Shown here piece by piece: positions 1 to 5,426 of a stretch of DNA of 7,402 nt. How positions within the stretch are numbered: the first letter of the stretch is position 1; each line of letters starts with the position of its first letter. The stretch spans positions 1 through 7,402 of the forward strand of contig JANYAG010000037.1 in NCBI GenBank assembly GCA_025361465.1, read 5' to 3'. The DNA comes from Gemmatimonadota bacterium. GTDB taxonomy: Bacteria; Gemmatimonadota; Gemmatimonadetes; Gemmatimonadales; GWC2-71-9. Under the pieces are notes generated by a model that worked only from the letters and a program-made list of their open reading frames with translations, ran no database searches and had not been told where the DNA came from. A program made the translations under genes and the position numbers.

Positions 1-1
1 T

Positions 2-469
2 CCAGTTGCAGGGATCTTCTATCGAGGTATCGCGCTCGTTGATCAGAATGGAGGGCACCCAACACCTTCGTGGGCTCACACGATCATAAACAACCCCAAC
101 CCATCGTGTGGATTCGATATCGCGAGCACGAGTACGACCACAGACCTCTATCACAACACGCCTCCAGCGTTGTCGAACACGATCGTGTACTACTCCTATC
201 TCAGTACGTTTGTTGCCGATCCTTCGGGAGGATACCCTGACTATACCTACTATTGGGAGTTCTGTGCTCTCGAGTGCGACGGAGGTGGAGGCGGGGATAA
301 TCTCAGGACTGGTCGTGCGAACCGGGTAGGGCCGAAGACGGTTTTGCGTGGATGGAATTATGTGGGCTCGGACCAAGCCCTCTACTGGACCATGACTGGG
401 GACAGTCTGCGAAGTACCGTGACTGATTCTCATGGCACACATGCAGTGGCAAAGTACTACATCCCGTAG
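2..469 (+). CDS. C-terminal part of a secreted Ig/PKD-like protein (5' end outside window)
   Basis: The reading frame is open from base 2 to the TAG at 467-469, giving 155 residues with no convincing internal start, so the gene begins upstream of the window. The TTG at 170 is in frame but sits mid-domain with no ribosome binding site. The visible part is rich in Tyr, Thr, Ser and Gly. A block DPSGGYPDYTYYW at about residues 73-85, then a Gly run (GGGGGD), and near the end VTDSHG are the layout of Ig/PKD-type extracellular beta-sandwich repeats (conserved Trp, then V-T-D-x-x-G). Two Cys flank the Glu-Leu pair before the Gly run. I see no catalytic motif. The likely role is a surface or secreted protein; the specific function is unknown. 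Its GC content is visibly lower than that of the genes after 4200. Another small secreted-protein gene follows 61 nt downstream on the same strand. Confidence 0.7.
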   Translation, partial: PVAGIFYRGIALVDQNGGHPTPSWAHTIINNPNPSCGFDIASTSTTTDLYHNTPPALSNTIVYYSYLSTFVADPSGGYPDYTYYWEFCALECDGGGGGDNLRTGRANRVGPKTVLRGWNYVGSDQALYWTMTGDSLRSTVTDSHGTHAVAKYYIP

Positions 470-530
470 AGCGCCGGTTGCAGGTGCGCCGTGCGCTGGA
501 AGACTTGTGTCGGTGAACAGGGGGATGAAC

Positions 531-986
531 ATGCTTGCGCGTTGGGCGACCGCCACGATTGTCGTCGCCACCGCCGCAATTGCGTGTGGTGAAATAACGA
601 CAGGAGCAACAAGGAGTGAGAGCGTCTCAGGACAGTATACGCTCATCGGGATCGATGGGATCTGGAATCTTCCGTGTTGCGGCCACACGGACTCAACCGG
701 CACGGCCATAACAATCCGTGGGGGACTCTTGCAAGTTGGTTGGAATACGCCGATCGGTGCATACGAGTGGGACATCGTTCGCTACTTTCAATACTCTGGC
801 GGCACATCACAGCAGATCCAATCCAATTTCTCCAGTGGGAGATACGCGTGGGACGGTCGGACGCTGGCGCTCGTCGACTCCGGTGGGGCGGGTACGATGA
901 CGGGAACCTTTGTCGGCGGCCAACTCACAGTAAGCAAGTCGGGGCACGAGTATGCGTTTCTCAAGCTTCCGCAGTTGCCTCACTAG
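531..986 (+). CDS. small beta-rich lipoprotein, function unknown
   Basis: The 151-residue protein starts with a basic/hydrophobic signal (MLARWATATIVVATAAIAC) ending in a weak lipobox A-I-A-C, so export and lipidation are likely but not certain. I chose the ATG at 531 because AGGGGGA at 519-525 sits 5 nt upstream; the in-frame ATG at 525 would overlap that site, and the longer extension back to 432 overlaps the previous gene. After the signal the protein alternates short strands: SGQYTLIGIDG, a CCGH pair of cysteines, GGLLQVGW, then GRYAWDGRTLAL, GTMTGTFVGGQLTVS and a final EYAFLK. This repeated 'gsY...l...dsgG..tGt..gg.Lt' pattern is what small lipocalin-like or META-like beta-barrel lipoproteins of environmental bacteria show. 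No active site is visible. GC is modest, like its upstream neighbour, with which it may be co-transcribed. Confidence 0.7.
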   Translation: MLARWATATIVVATAAIACGEITTGATRSESVSGQYTLIGIDGIWNLPCCGHTDSTGTAITIRGGLLQVGWNTPIGAYEWDIVRYFQYSGGTSQQIQSNFSSGRYAWDGRTLALVDSGGAGTMTGTFVGGQLTVSKSGHEYAFLKLPQLPH

Positions 987-1037
987 TTGACAAGCTGCAC
1001 AACCAGGTAGATCGATGATGACTGAAGCTCCCTCGAC

Positions 1038-1062
1038 TGGTCTTGCCTCGATCTAGTGGACA
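1038..1062 (+). repeat. left terminal inverted repeat of the IS3 relic
   Basis: It begins TGGTCTTGCC and ends GTGGACA. It pairs with 1368-1392 at 17 of 25 positions, including the shared core GCCTCGA and the inner TGGACA. Confidence 0.6.
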
Positions 1063-1068
1063 GCGGGG

Positions 1069-1329
1069 TTAGGCAGTTCGCATGAGCTGCTGTTCGTACG
1101 CCATCAGACCGACGTAATCGAGCGACGAGTGCCGCCCCTCGCGATGGTACCATCCATCCAGGTGGCGCGCCGGTCGCCGCCGCAGACCGGCCCGGGCGTG
1201 AGCGTCGACGGCAGAGGCCCGGGCTAGGAGATTCGGAGCGACTGGATAAATGGGGCGATCACCCTCGGTGATCTGGCGCACCGCTTTGGTCTTGAACTCC
1301 GGACCGTGGGCACGGCGAACCTTCGGCAT
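1069..1329 (-). pseudogene. fused remnant of IS3 OrfA start and OrfB transposase end
   Basis: The ATG at 1329 has a good ribosome binding site (AGAGGTG, a few bases upstream) and opens with MPKVRRAHGPEFKTKAVRQ and ITEGDRP. This is the beginning of the helix-turn-helix OrfA protein of IS3-type elements. After about 30 residues the similarity is lost, and the last 30 or so residues (DGWYHREGRHSSLDYVG, then AYEQQLMRTA) are the conserved C-terminal end of the OrfB DDE integrase-core transposase (the RRHSSLGY motif). The middle, holding the rest of the HTH and all three catalytic acidic residues, is gone. The stretch between the two recognisable parts (about residues 35-60) looks out of frame. The ORF stays open by chance or because the deletion happened to fuse frames. 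No transposase activity is expected; a short HTH-like peptide could still be made. Confidence 0.8.
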
Positions 1330-1367
1330 GAGACACCTCTGTGCCCTGAATACCAGGGCAGATGCGG

Positions 1368-1392
1368 TGTCCATCAATTCGAGGCGGGCTCA
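1368..1392 (-). repeat. right terminal inverted repeat of the IS3 relic
   Basis: Read on the minus strand it begins TGAGCCCGCC and ends GATGGACA, mirroring 1038-1062. Its outer half overlaps a GC-rich hairpin (GGCGGG at 1383-1388 with CCCGCC at 1394-1399) that extends beyond the element end. Confidence 0.55.
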
Positions 1393-1440
1393 CCCCGCCC
1401 GCAGGGTGGGGCCTCTGGGCTCAACGCATAATCCAGCTCT

Positions 1441-1467
1441 GGAGATCCCCCGCTGCGCGAGGGATGA
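1441..1467. repeat. dispersed-type palindromic hairpin
   Basis: ATCCC at 1445-1449 pairs with GGGAT at 1461-1465, and CGC at 1451-1453 pairs with GCG at 1457-1459. There is one C-A mismatch and a TGC loop. The surrounding wording, GGAGATCCC...GGGATGACA, is a palindrome type I recognise from many bacterial genomes, where it is scattered between genes. It begins 11 nt after the stop codon of the minus-strand lipoprotein gene, so it could also act as an mRNA 3' hairpin. No T-run follows on either strand, so an intrinsic terminator is not supported. Copies elsewhere in the genome cannot be seen from here. Confidence 0.5.
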
Positions 1468-1475
1468 CACGTCGG

Positions 1476-1691
1476 TTAGTAGTCCTGCGAGATCGAGTCG
1501 GCCCGGGCCCGACGCGCGGCAGCGGAGTCGGCCACGCGCTGGGCACCCCGAACGCCGGATGCTCCAGGCAGCCGCGACGCGCCGACGATGCTGTCCTTCT
1601 CGCGCTGGGTCAGAGGCGGCTTCGCGGGCGGCGCACTGTGGCAGGCGCCAATCAGCGCCGCCCCCAACAGCAGCCATGGCATTCGCACCAT
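1476..1691 (-). CDS. small lipoprotein, 71 aa, function unknown
   Basis: The product begins MVRMPWLLLGAALIGAC. It has a basic start, a hydrophobic stretch and a clear lipobox I-G-A-C with the lipidated Cys at residue 17. The mature part is short: a Pro/Ala linker (SAPPAKPP), then LTQREKDSIVGASRLPG, then an Ala/Arg/Ser-rich probable helix (AQRVADSAAARRARADSI) ending in QDY. The ATG at 1691 is preceded by GGGAGG 3 nt away; the in-frame ATG at 1682 (12 nt away) is an alternative. A longer frame runs back to 1955 but overlaps the upstream gene. I recall similar 'DS.iGASrLPGA..v..al..aDSA.aR' mini-lipoproteins from Gemmatimonadota; their role is unknown. The gene lies 29 nt after a 58-aa gene and is probably co-transcribed with it. 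Confidence 0.65.
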   Translation of the reverse strand: MVRMPWLLLGAALIGACHSAPPAKPPLTQREKDSIVGASRLPGASGVRGAQRVADSAAARRARADSISQDY

Positions 1692-1720
1692 CGGCCTCCC
1701 GGTCAAGTGAAACGGCGCGA

Positions 1721-1897
1721 TCAGAACTCGCGCCGCTTCATTTCCTTGAAGAAATGCTTCCGCTCCTCGGGGTCGCCCGGGTCCGGCTTGGAGGTGGCCG
1801 CCAGGGTCGGGTCGACAAACCGGGGCTTGCGGGCCTTGTCGGATGTGGCCTGGGCCGCCGCCTTCTTGATCAGGGCATCGAGCCGCTTGTTCTTCAT
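1721..1897 (-). CDS. small basic protein, 58 aa, function unknown
   Basis: The ATG at 1897 is preceded by GAGGG with a 3-nt spacer. The protein is soluble and highly charged: MKNKRLDALIKKAAAQATSD, then KARKPRFVDPTLAATSKPDP, then GDPEERKHFFKEMKRREF. It has no signal peptide, no membrane segment and no cysteines. The first 20 residues and the last 18 could form helices around a Pro-rich middle. I do not recognise a family. Support for a real gene is the ribosome binding site, the compact fit between two neighbours, and the short 29-nt gap to the following lipoprotein gene, which suggests a two-gene transcript. The upstream membrane-protein gene ends 89 nt away, with a strong inverted repeat in the gap. 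Confidence 0.55.
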   Translation of the reverse strand: MKNKRLDALIKKAAAQATSDKARKPRFVDPTLAATSKPDPGDPEERKHFFKEMKRREF

Positions 1898-1924
1898 TGT
1901 CCCTCTGGGTGAAAGTCCGCGCGA

Positions 1925-1962
1925 GTAACGTGGCGCCATCGCGCGCCAGAGGCAAGCGTTAC
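1925..1962. other. long inverted repeat in an intergenic gap
   Basis: GTAACG (1925-1930) directly followed by TGGCGC (1931-1936) can pair with GCGCCA (1943-1948) and CGTTAC (1957-1962). This makes a 12-bp stem with a 6-nt loop and an 8-nt one-sided bulge. It lies between the stop of the membrane-protein gene (1987) and the start of the 58-aa gene (1897). In RNA it could be a processing or attenuating hairpin; there is no T-run for a classical terminator. Confidence 0.4.
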
Positions 1963-1966
1963 GGCT

Positions 1967-2226
1967 CCCGATTGGCGATGGGTGGCTCAGTCCCTGGGAA
2001 ACAAGCTTCCGATAAACGCGCCAAGCGCGGCGAGTGGGAGCAACAGGTATTGAGTGACCCGGAGATCGAAGTGGCGTTCGTCGGAGTCGGCGCCAGAACC
2101 CACTACAGGCGCCAGGAACGCGACCGCTACGCCCATGAGCATGCCAGTGGCCCAGTGGGAGCCTGCGCCGGGTCGTGCAAGGGGCACGGATCTGTTGGAT
2201 TCGACGTGGAGCCGAGGCACCACGGA
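1967..2226. repeat. direct repeat, copy 1 (intact gene copy)
   Basis: This 260-bp segment aligns without any gap to 3941-4200 at a constant offset of 1974 bp, with about 40 mismatches by hand count (about 85% identity). It covers the last 80 codons of the two-helix membrane-protein gene and 20 bp after its stop codon. The first 46 bp are nearly identical in both copies (two mismatches). Confidence 0.9.
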
Positions 2227-2400
2227 GGCTTGATGGGTCAGGCCGCGCGGCCCGGGGCCCTGGGCCGCCACAGGCGCCACGGGCGTACCGCGGCAGCAAG
2301 CAGCGAACGCCACTAGGACTGTCGACTGGACTACTCTCCGCCTGCAGGCACTTGCCATTCTTCGCGTGGGACCCAATGCCTCAGGTAGTGACAGAAACAT
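1987..2400 (-). CDS. small two-helix membrane protein with N-terminal signal-like segment
   Basis: The protein has 137 residues from the ATG at 2400, chosen because GGAGG lies 8 nt upstream. The in-frame ATG at 2358 (MASACRRRVVQ) would place the hydrophobic segment nearer the start but has no ribosome binding site. An Arg-rich stretch (residues 13-22) precedes a signal-like segment STVLVAFAACC (26-36) and an Ala/Pro/Gln stretch that could be a cleavage site (VAAQ, 44-47). Two hydrophobic helices follow: about 84-102 (ATGMLMGVAVAFLAPVVG) and about 115-133 (VTQYLLLPLAALGAFIG), joined by an acidic loop GADSDERHFD. The protein ends SLFPRD. The paired Gly/Ala-rich helices with a short acidic loop resemble small glycine-zipper-like membrane proteins; I know of no defined function. 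Conservation of this frame in the second copy (61 of 78 residues identical, no stops) supports that it is coding. Confidence 0.65.
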   Translation of the reverse strand: MFLSLPEALGPTRRMASACRRRVVQSTVLVAFAACCRGTPVAPVAAQGPGPRGLTHQASVVPRLHVESNRSVPLARPGAGSHWATGMLMGVAVAFLAPVVGSGADSDERHFDLRVTQYLLLPLAALGAFIGSLFPRD

Positions 2401-2408
2401 GTCGCAAA

Positions 2409-2413
2409 CCTCC
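2409..2413 (-). promoter_or_regulatory. ribosome binding site deciding the start at 2400
   Basis: GGAGG on the minus strand, with 8 nt to the ATG at 2400. No comparable site precedes the alternative start at 2358. Confidence 0.6.
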
Positions 2414-2606
2414 GTCGGTTGATCCTAGCTTTCAGGTATACCGGCAAGCCCACGCTGTTCGTGAAATGGTCACGAGCCGGTCCACATGTGCCTCGAAGAC
2501 GCAGCGACTTCTGTCGCCAGTGTTTACACAGACTCCCGCAAGCGTCCTACAGTGTGTACAAGGGGCAGCGGCCTGCTGCCATGGGCGCCGCTCTTGATTC
2601 GCATTG
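2414..2606. other. intergenic stretch without a recognisable gene
   Basis: It separates the stop of the Vps62-like lipoprotein gene from the membrane-protein gene and has lower GC than the flanks. Overlapping frames are open on both strands, but none has a ribosome binding site plus a plausible protein. It presumably carries the minus-strand promoter of the 1987-2400 gene; no good -35/-10 pair stands out. Confidence 0.5.
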
Positions 2607-3605
2607 TCAGAATCCGAAAGAAAGCAGAATGAAACTGTATGAAACTGTACTGGGATTTGACGTGGCGGGGAACCACCCTTCGAAAGGCTTCTCTGTCCAG
2701 TAGCACTCCAGATAGTGCCCCGAGTATGCCGGATGACTCGAATCGGCTGTGCCCACGCAATCGATAAGCTGGTGTGTACTCGAACCAACGTTGGCGTCAA
2801 GTCCAACGAAAACGCGCTCCTCAATTCGGTCCCCAGAACAGTCATCAGCCCAGAGGGTGCCCCCAGCATTGCACTGCGCTCTCGTAGCGTAGTTCGCGTG
2901 CTTGCCGTTCGCGACCCACACCTTAGGATAACCGAGGTACTTTTCGGGGAAGGTCAACTCGATTGCATCGTTATCAATCGGACCGCCCGTCCATTGGTAG
3001 GGCATGAAGAATGCGTCACCAGCTCCGTGTTCTGAATACCACGCACTGGTCAAGTACCAATGATGTGTGTCACCGTTGTATTGCACTCGCAGCACAATGT
3101 ACTCGGAGTCACCAAGGTGGCCGTTACACCCTTCCACTCCAAGAAGCACAAATGGCGGAAATGGTTCGAGCCCGAAGCACATCTGGTGACTGCCTTCGGT
3201 GTCACCCATATCAAGCCAGTAACCGAATAGGTAGGCGATGTAGACGCTCTGCCCATCGTCCCACCGAGCTGCCCAACGCGTCTCCCTTCTGACGTCATCA
3301 GCATCCCCAAAGGAGGCAAGCGGGGCAAAGGCATCCGCAAGTGTGTACTCGCAGTCATCTAAGAGGCCATCCTCATCGACGTCGATATCCGGATTGGTGC
3401 ACCCCTCCCAAGTGAACCTGTATCCCGCGAAGTAGTATCCGGCAGAATCAGGAGCTGGGTCGGGGTCGTGACAGCCAAGGATGCACATCGGCTGAATATC
3501 GCCGTCGCGCGCGGCGCGGGCCGAACTTGGTCCCGTGCTGATGTCGGTCGGACTGCAGGAGCAAAGACAGAGGACAAACACTAGACCCACGACCGACTTC
3601 CACAT
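2607..3605 (-). CDS. Vps62/DUF946-like lipoprotein with a calcium-loop motif
   Basis: The protein has 332 residues from the ATG at 3605, supported by GGGAG at 3613-3617 (7 nt spacer) and by an immediate lipoprotein signal, MWKSVVGLVFVLCLCSC, with lipobox L-C-S-C and Cys17. The frame is open further upstream to 3809, but that part is not protein-like. A Cys-containing linker is followed by D75-V-D77-E-D79-G80-L-L-D83-x-x-E86, a DxDxDGxxDxxE loop as in EF-hand or thrombospondin type 3 calcium sites. The core has L89-A-D-A-F-A-P, then NGH163-LGD166-SE168, WYS191-EH193, and PKVWVANGKH236-ANY, with Cys245 and Cys256. This order (yaP, H.GD.E, yS.H, v..a.gkHa.Y) is what I associate with the Vps62/DUF946 superfamily, whose biochemical role is not settled. 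It ends in a hydrophobic SYSFILLSFGF. GC is lower than in the operon at 4204-6304, suggesting separate acquisition. It lies between the two copies of the direct repeat. Confidence 0.75.
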   Translation of the reverse strand: MWKSVVGLVFVLCLCSCSPTDISTGPSSARAARDGDIQPMCILGCHDPDPAPDSAGYYFAGYRFTWEGCTNPDIDVDEDGLLDDCEYTLADAFAPLASFGDADDVRRETRWAARWDDGQSVYIAYLFGYWLDMGDTEGSHQMCFGLEPFPPFVLLGVEGCNGHLGDSEYIVLRVQYNGDTHHWYLTSAWYSEHGAGDAFFMPYQWTGGPIDNDAIELTFPEKYLGYPKVWVANGKHANYATRAQCNAGGTLWADDCSGDRIEERVFVGLDANVGSSTHQLIDCVGTADSSHPAYSGHYLECYWTEKPFEGWFPATSNPSTVSYSFILLSFGF

Positions 3606-3940
3606 TGTGCATCTCCCGTGAGGAACTTCTCTTCGCACAATTGGCAGTGGGGATCCGCGGAGTGCGAGGGTGCTCACATCAGCACAATAGGAGTTGGTCC
3701 AACAACCCGTCATGGGGTTACTCCCTACCTCCCGTGGGGGATTGCCCGCTTCCATTCCCAACTCGGTCACGTGGCATTCGCGGCCAAGTCTATTTGGCCC
3801 GAGCGGCAATCAGCAGGCCTCGCCTCGCCATTTTGGAGCGGCCCGTTCAGCCATTGGGCTGGCACTACCTCAACGTTGCCCGCCCTTGCCTCCCGGGGTG
3901 GAGAAGTTCAGATCCGTGTCTTGGGCGTAGCGTCCCTTAT
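3606..3940. other. 335-bp intergenic region upstream of the Vps62-like gene
   Basis: I see no gene here. The open frames on both strands lack ribosome binding sites and recognisable proteins, and the minus-strand one is merely the upstream extension of the lipoprotein frame. It carries the ribosome binding site of that gene (3613-3617) and must hold its promoter unless transcription reads through from the glycosidase operon. It ends where the second repeat copy begins. Confidence 0.5.
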
Positions 3941-4200
3941 CCCGATTAGCGATGGGTGGCTCAGTCCCTGGGAAACAAGCTTCCGATGAAGGCGCCAAGC
4001 TCGGCGAGCGGGGGCAATAGGTATTCCGTGACCCTGAGATCGAAGTGGCACTCGTCGGAATCGGCGGCGGAACCCACCACTGGCTCCAGGAATGCCAACG
4101 CCACGCTGATGAGCATGCCAGTGACCCAGTGCGAACCTGCTCCGAGTCGCGCAAGCGGCACGGGCCTTATTGATTCGGCGTGGAGCTGAGACACCATGGA
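3941..4200. repeat. direct repeat, copy 2 (truncated gene copy)
   Basis: It is the partner of 1967-2226, with an ungapped 1974-bp offset. Similarity fades at about 4200-4203, immediately beside the stop codon (4204-4206) of the phosphodiester glycosidase gene. The other end fades at 3941. Confidence 0.9.
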
Positions 4201-4203
4201 CGC
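3961..4203 (-). pseudogene. 5'-truncated second copy of the two-helix membrane-protein gene
   Basis: The frame matches the last 80 codons of the gene at 1987-2400 but lacks its first 57 or so, including the signal-like segment and the ribosome binding site. Both helices are kept (VTGMLISVALAFLEPVVG and VTEYLLPPLAELGAFIG), as are the acidic loop and the SLFPRD end with the same TGA stop. Helix 2 carries a Pro and a Glu absent from copy 1, and helix 1 a Glu, which would weaken membrane insertion. An in-frame ATG at 4197 could give 78 residues. It has no ribosome binding site of its own but starts 6 nt after the TAG of the glycosidase gene in the same frame, so coupled re-initiation cannot be excluded. 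The best reading is a decaying duplicate. Confidence 0.65.
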
Positions 4204-5421
4204 CTACGGCCGCGGCTTCCGCTGGACCACTAGCAGGGCATTACCGACGGTGCGCTCGCCATCGGGATCGGAGGGGCGGTTGACGAGGTGGCCCTCCACC
4301 ACCATCGCCGTCGAGCCACCGCCATCGAGGTTCAGTCCCTCGTAGACGCCAACCGAGAGCATCAGGTCGGCGAACTCCACCAGCGACATCCCCGAACTCG
4401 ACTCCTGGCGGCCATCGACGGTGATCAGGTAGAGGGTGGTGCTGTCGCGGGAGAAGCCGACGCCGGTGCGCGGGTGCCGCGTTACGGAGAAGCGCGGGAA
4501 GGTGCCCTCGCTCGCATCGGCGCTGTCGACGACACTGCGCCCATGCACCACCAGTCGCGGCCAGCCTCCCACCACCTCGCGCAGCGGTCCGCGATCGGGC
4601 ACAAAGCCAAGGACCACGCGGATGGTGGCTCCGCTGTCACCGAGTGCTGCGAACCTCGCCAGACCCGTCCCACCAGCGGCGATCGCCGCACCCGCGCTGA
4701 GCGAAGCGCCGTAGGTGCGCGGCTTGCCGATCAGGCGGTAGACGAGGGTATCGCCGCGGCGGCCGACCAGCGCCAGCGGCACCACGGTCTGGTGACGACC
4801 CGCCGAGTCGGCCGGACTCATCAGGCCGATGCGACTGGTGTAGAGCACGAAGGCGTTGGAGTCGGGCCAGGCATTCACGGCATCGAGCGGCAAAGAGCCG
4901 CCGCGCGCGGGCACAACCACCCCCTGCAGGACAAAGCGGTCGATCACCGGTTGCTGTCTGGTGGTGAGGCCGAATTGGGAGTGCACGGTGCGATGCGAAT
5001 CGGCGGGAGCAGCCGTGATGTGCTGCGCCTTCCAGATTTCGCCGGCGAGGACCTGGTTGTTCTCGTTTTCACCCGTCGCGAGGTTGAAAAAGTCGGCGTT
5101 GACCGCGGCAATCACCCGCGTGGTATCGGTCGATGAGCGCGCGACGATGTCGCTGACCTTCTCGCGGCCAGTGAAGCGGTCGTCCGCGCGCGCAGCCACC
5201 ACGGTCAGCTCGGCATGCCTGAGGTCCACCTCAAGCACGTTCACCGACCAGGGGCCGCGATTGAAGACCAAATGCCGGTGCGTCACCCCGGGCACGACCT
5301 CGCGCGACGTGCTGCTGTCGGGCTGCTGCGCGCCGAGTGCGGTGACGCTGAGCAGGACGACGGCGCTGAAGCACGCGAGGCGCTGGAGGATCAACCGATA
5401 CCTGCCTGCGCGCAGCGCCAC
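4204..5421 (-). CDS. exported phosphodiester glycosidase, NAGPA family
   Basis: Proteins with this domain (phosphodiester glycosidase / NAGPA, PF09992) include the mammalian 'uncovering enzyme', which removes GlcNAc from a GlcNAc-phosphodiester; bacterial members cleave sugar-phosphodiester bonds in exported material. I place the start at GTG 5421, with GGAGG at 5427-5431 and a 5-nt spacer; the frame runs back to 5544 but overlaps the upstream gene. The 405 residues begin with a signal peptide (RLILQRLACFSAVVLLSVTALGA, split before QQP). Family motifs in order are AAVNADFFN (about 105-113), PRTGVGFSRD (317-326), LITVDGRQ (332-339), SLVEFADLMLSVGV (346-359), NLDGGGSTAMVV (364-375) and GERTVGNALLVV (388-399). 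The family's C-terminal catalytic region is complete. It follows the metallophosphoesterase stop by 16 nt, so the two are almost certainly one transcript. The exact substrate cannot be read from sequence. Confidence 0.9.
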   Translation of the reverse strand: MALRAGRYRLILQRLACFSAVVLLSVTALGAQQPDSSTSREVVPGVTHRHLVFNRGPWSVNVLEVDLRHAELTVVAARADDRFTGREKVSDIVARSSTDTTRVIAAVNADFFNLATGENENNQVLAGEIWKAQHITAAPADSHRTVHSQFGLTTRQQPVIDRFVLQGVVVPARGGSLPLDAVNAWPDSNAFVLYTSRIGLMSPADSAGRHQTVVPLALVGRRGDTLVYRLIGKPRTYGASLSAGAAIAAGGTGLARFAALGDSGATIRVVLGFVPDRGPLREVVGGWPRLVVHGRSVVDSADASEGTFPRFSVTRHPRTGVGFSRDSTTLYLITVDGRQESSSGMSLVEFADLMLSVGVYEGLNLDGGGSTAMVVEGHLVNRPSDPDGERTVGNALLVVQRKPRP

Positions 5422-5426
5422 GACGA

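Larger units (their letters stand above)
1038..1392. mobile_element. internally deleted IS3-family element (MITE-like relic)
   Basis: A 355-bp segment is bounded by two imperfect 25-bp inverted repeats (1038-1062 and 1368-1392) that both begin TG and end TGGACA, with 17 of 25 positions matching by hand count. The same layout, TG start and GTGGACA about 20 nt in, is what I recall for ends of the IS3 group. Between them lies one minus-strand ORF whose start matches IS3 OrfA and whose end matches the OrfB transposase C-terminus, so roughly 0.9 kb of the usual 1.2-1.3 kb has been lost. No target-site duplication is obvious: the bases next to the ends are GAC on the left and CCC on the right. The element cannot code for an active transposase; mobilisation in trans by a full-length relative is possible only in principle. 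Confidence 0.7.

Noticed and set aside
1068..1074. GTTAGGC, an integron attC core-site heptamer
   Set aside because: It is part of the OrfB stop region of the IS3 relic. No partner GCCTAAC-type site at attC spacing and no imperfect palindrome around it are visible, and one such heptamer is expected by chance in a window of this size.
1445..1465. Intrinsic terminator for the 71-aa lipoprotein gene
   Set aside because: The hairpin is strong but no T-run follows on either strand, so it was listed as a dispersed-type repeat.
1250..1928. Two long plus-strand frames across the IS relic and the small genes
   Set aside because: They run antisense to three better-supported minus-strand features and encode Arg/Pro/Ala-rich shadow sequence.
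2432..2869. Minus-strand frames 2432-2869 and 2524-2760
   Set aside because: They overlap the 3' end of the lipoprotein gene in other frames, have no ribosome binding site, and their products look like shadow translation.
3606..3809. In-frame upstream extension of the Vps62-like lipoprotein
   Set aside because: The lipoprotein signal and a good ribosome binding site fix the start at 3605. The extension has no protein-like pattern.
4288..5136. 282-codon open frame on the plus strand, plus 4856-5674
   Set aside because: Antisense to the NAGPA-type glycosidase and the phosphoesterase, with no ribosome binding site and low-complexity Arg/Ala-rich products.
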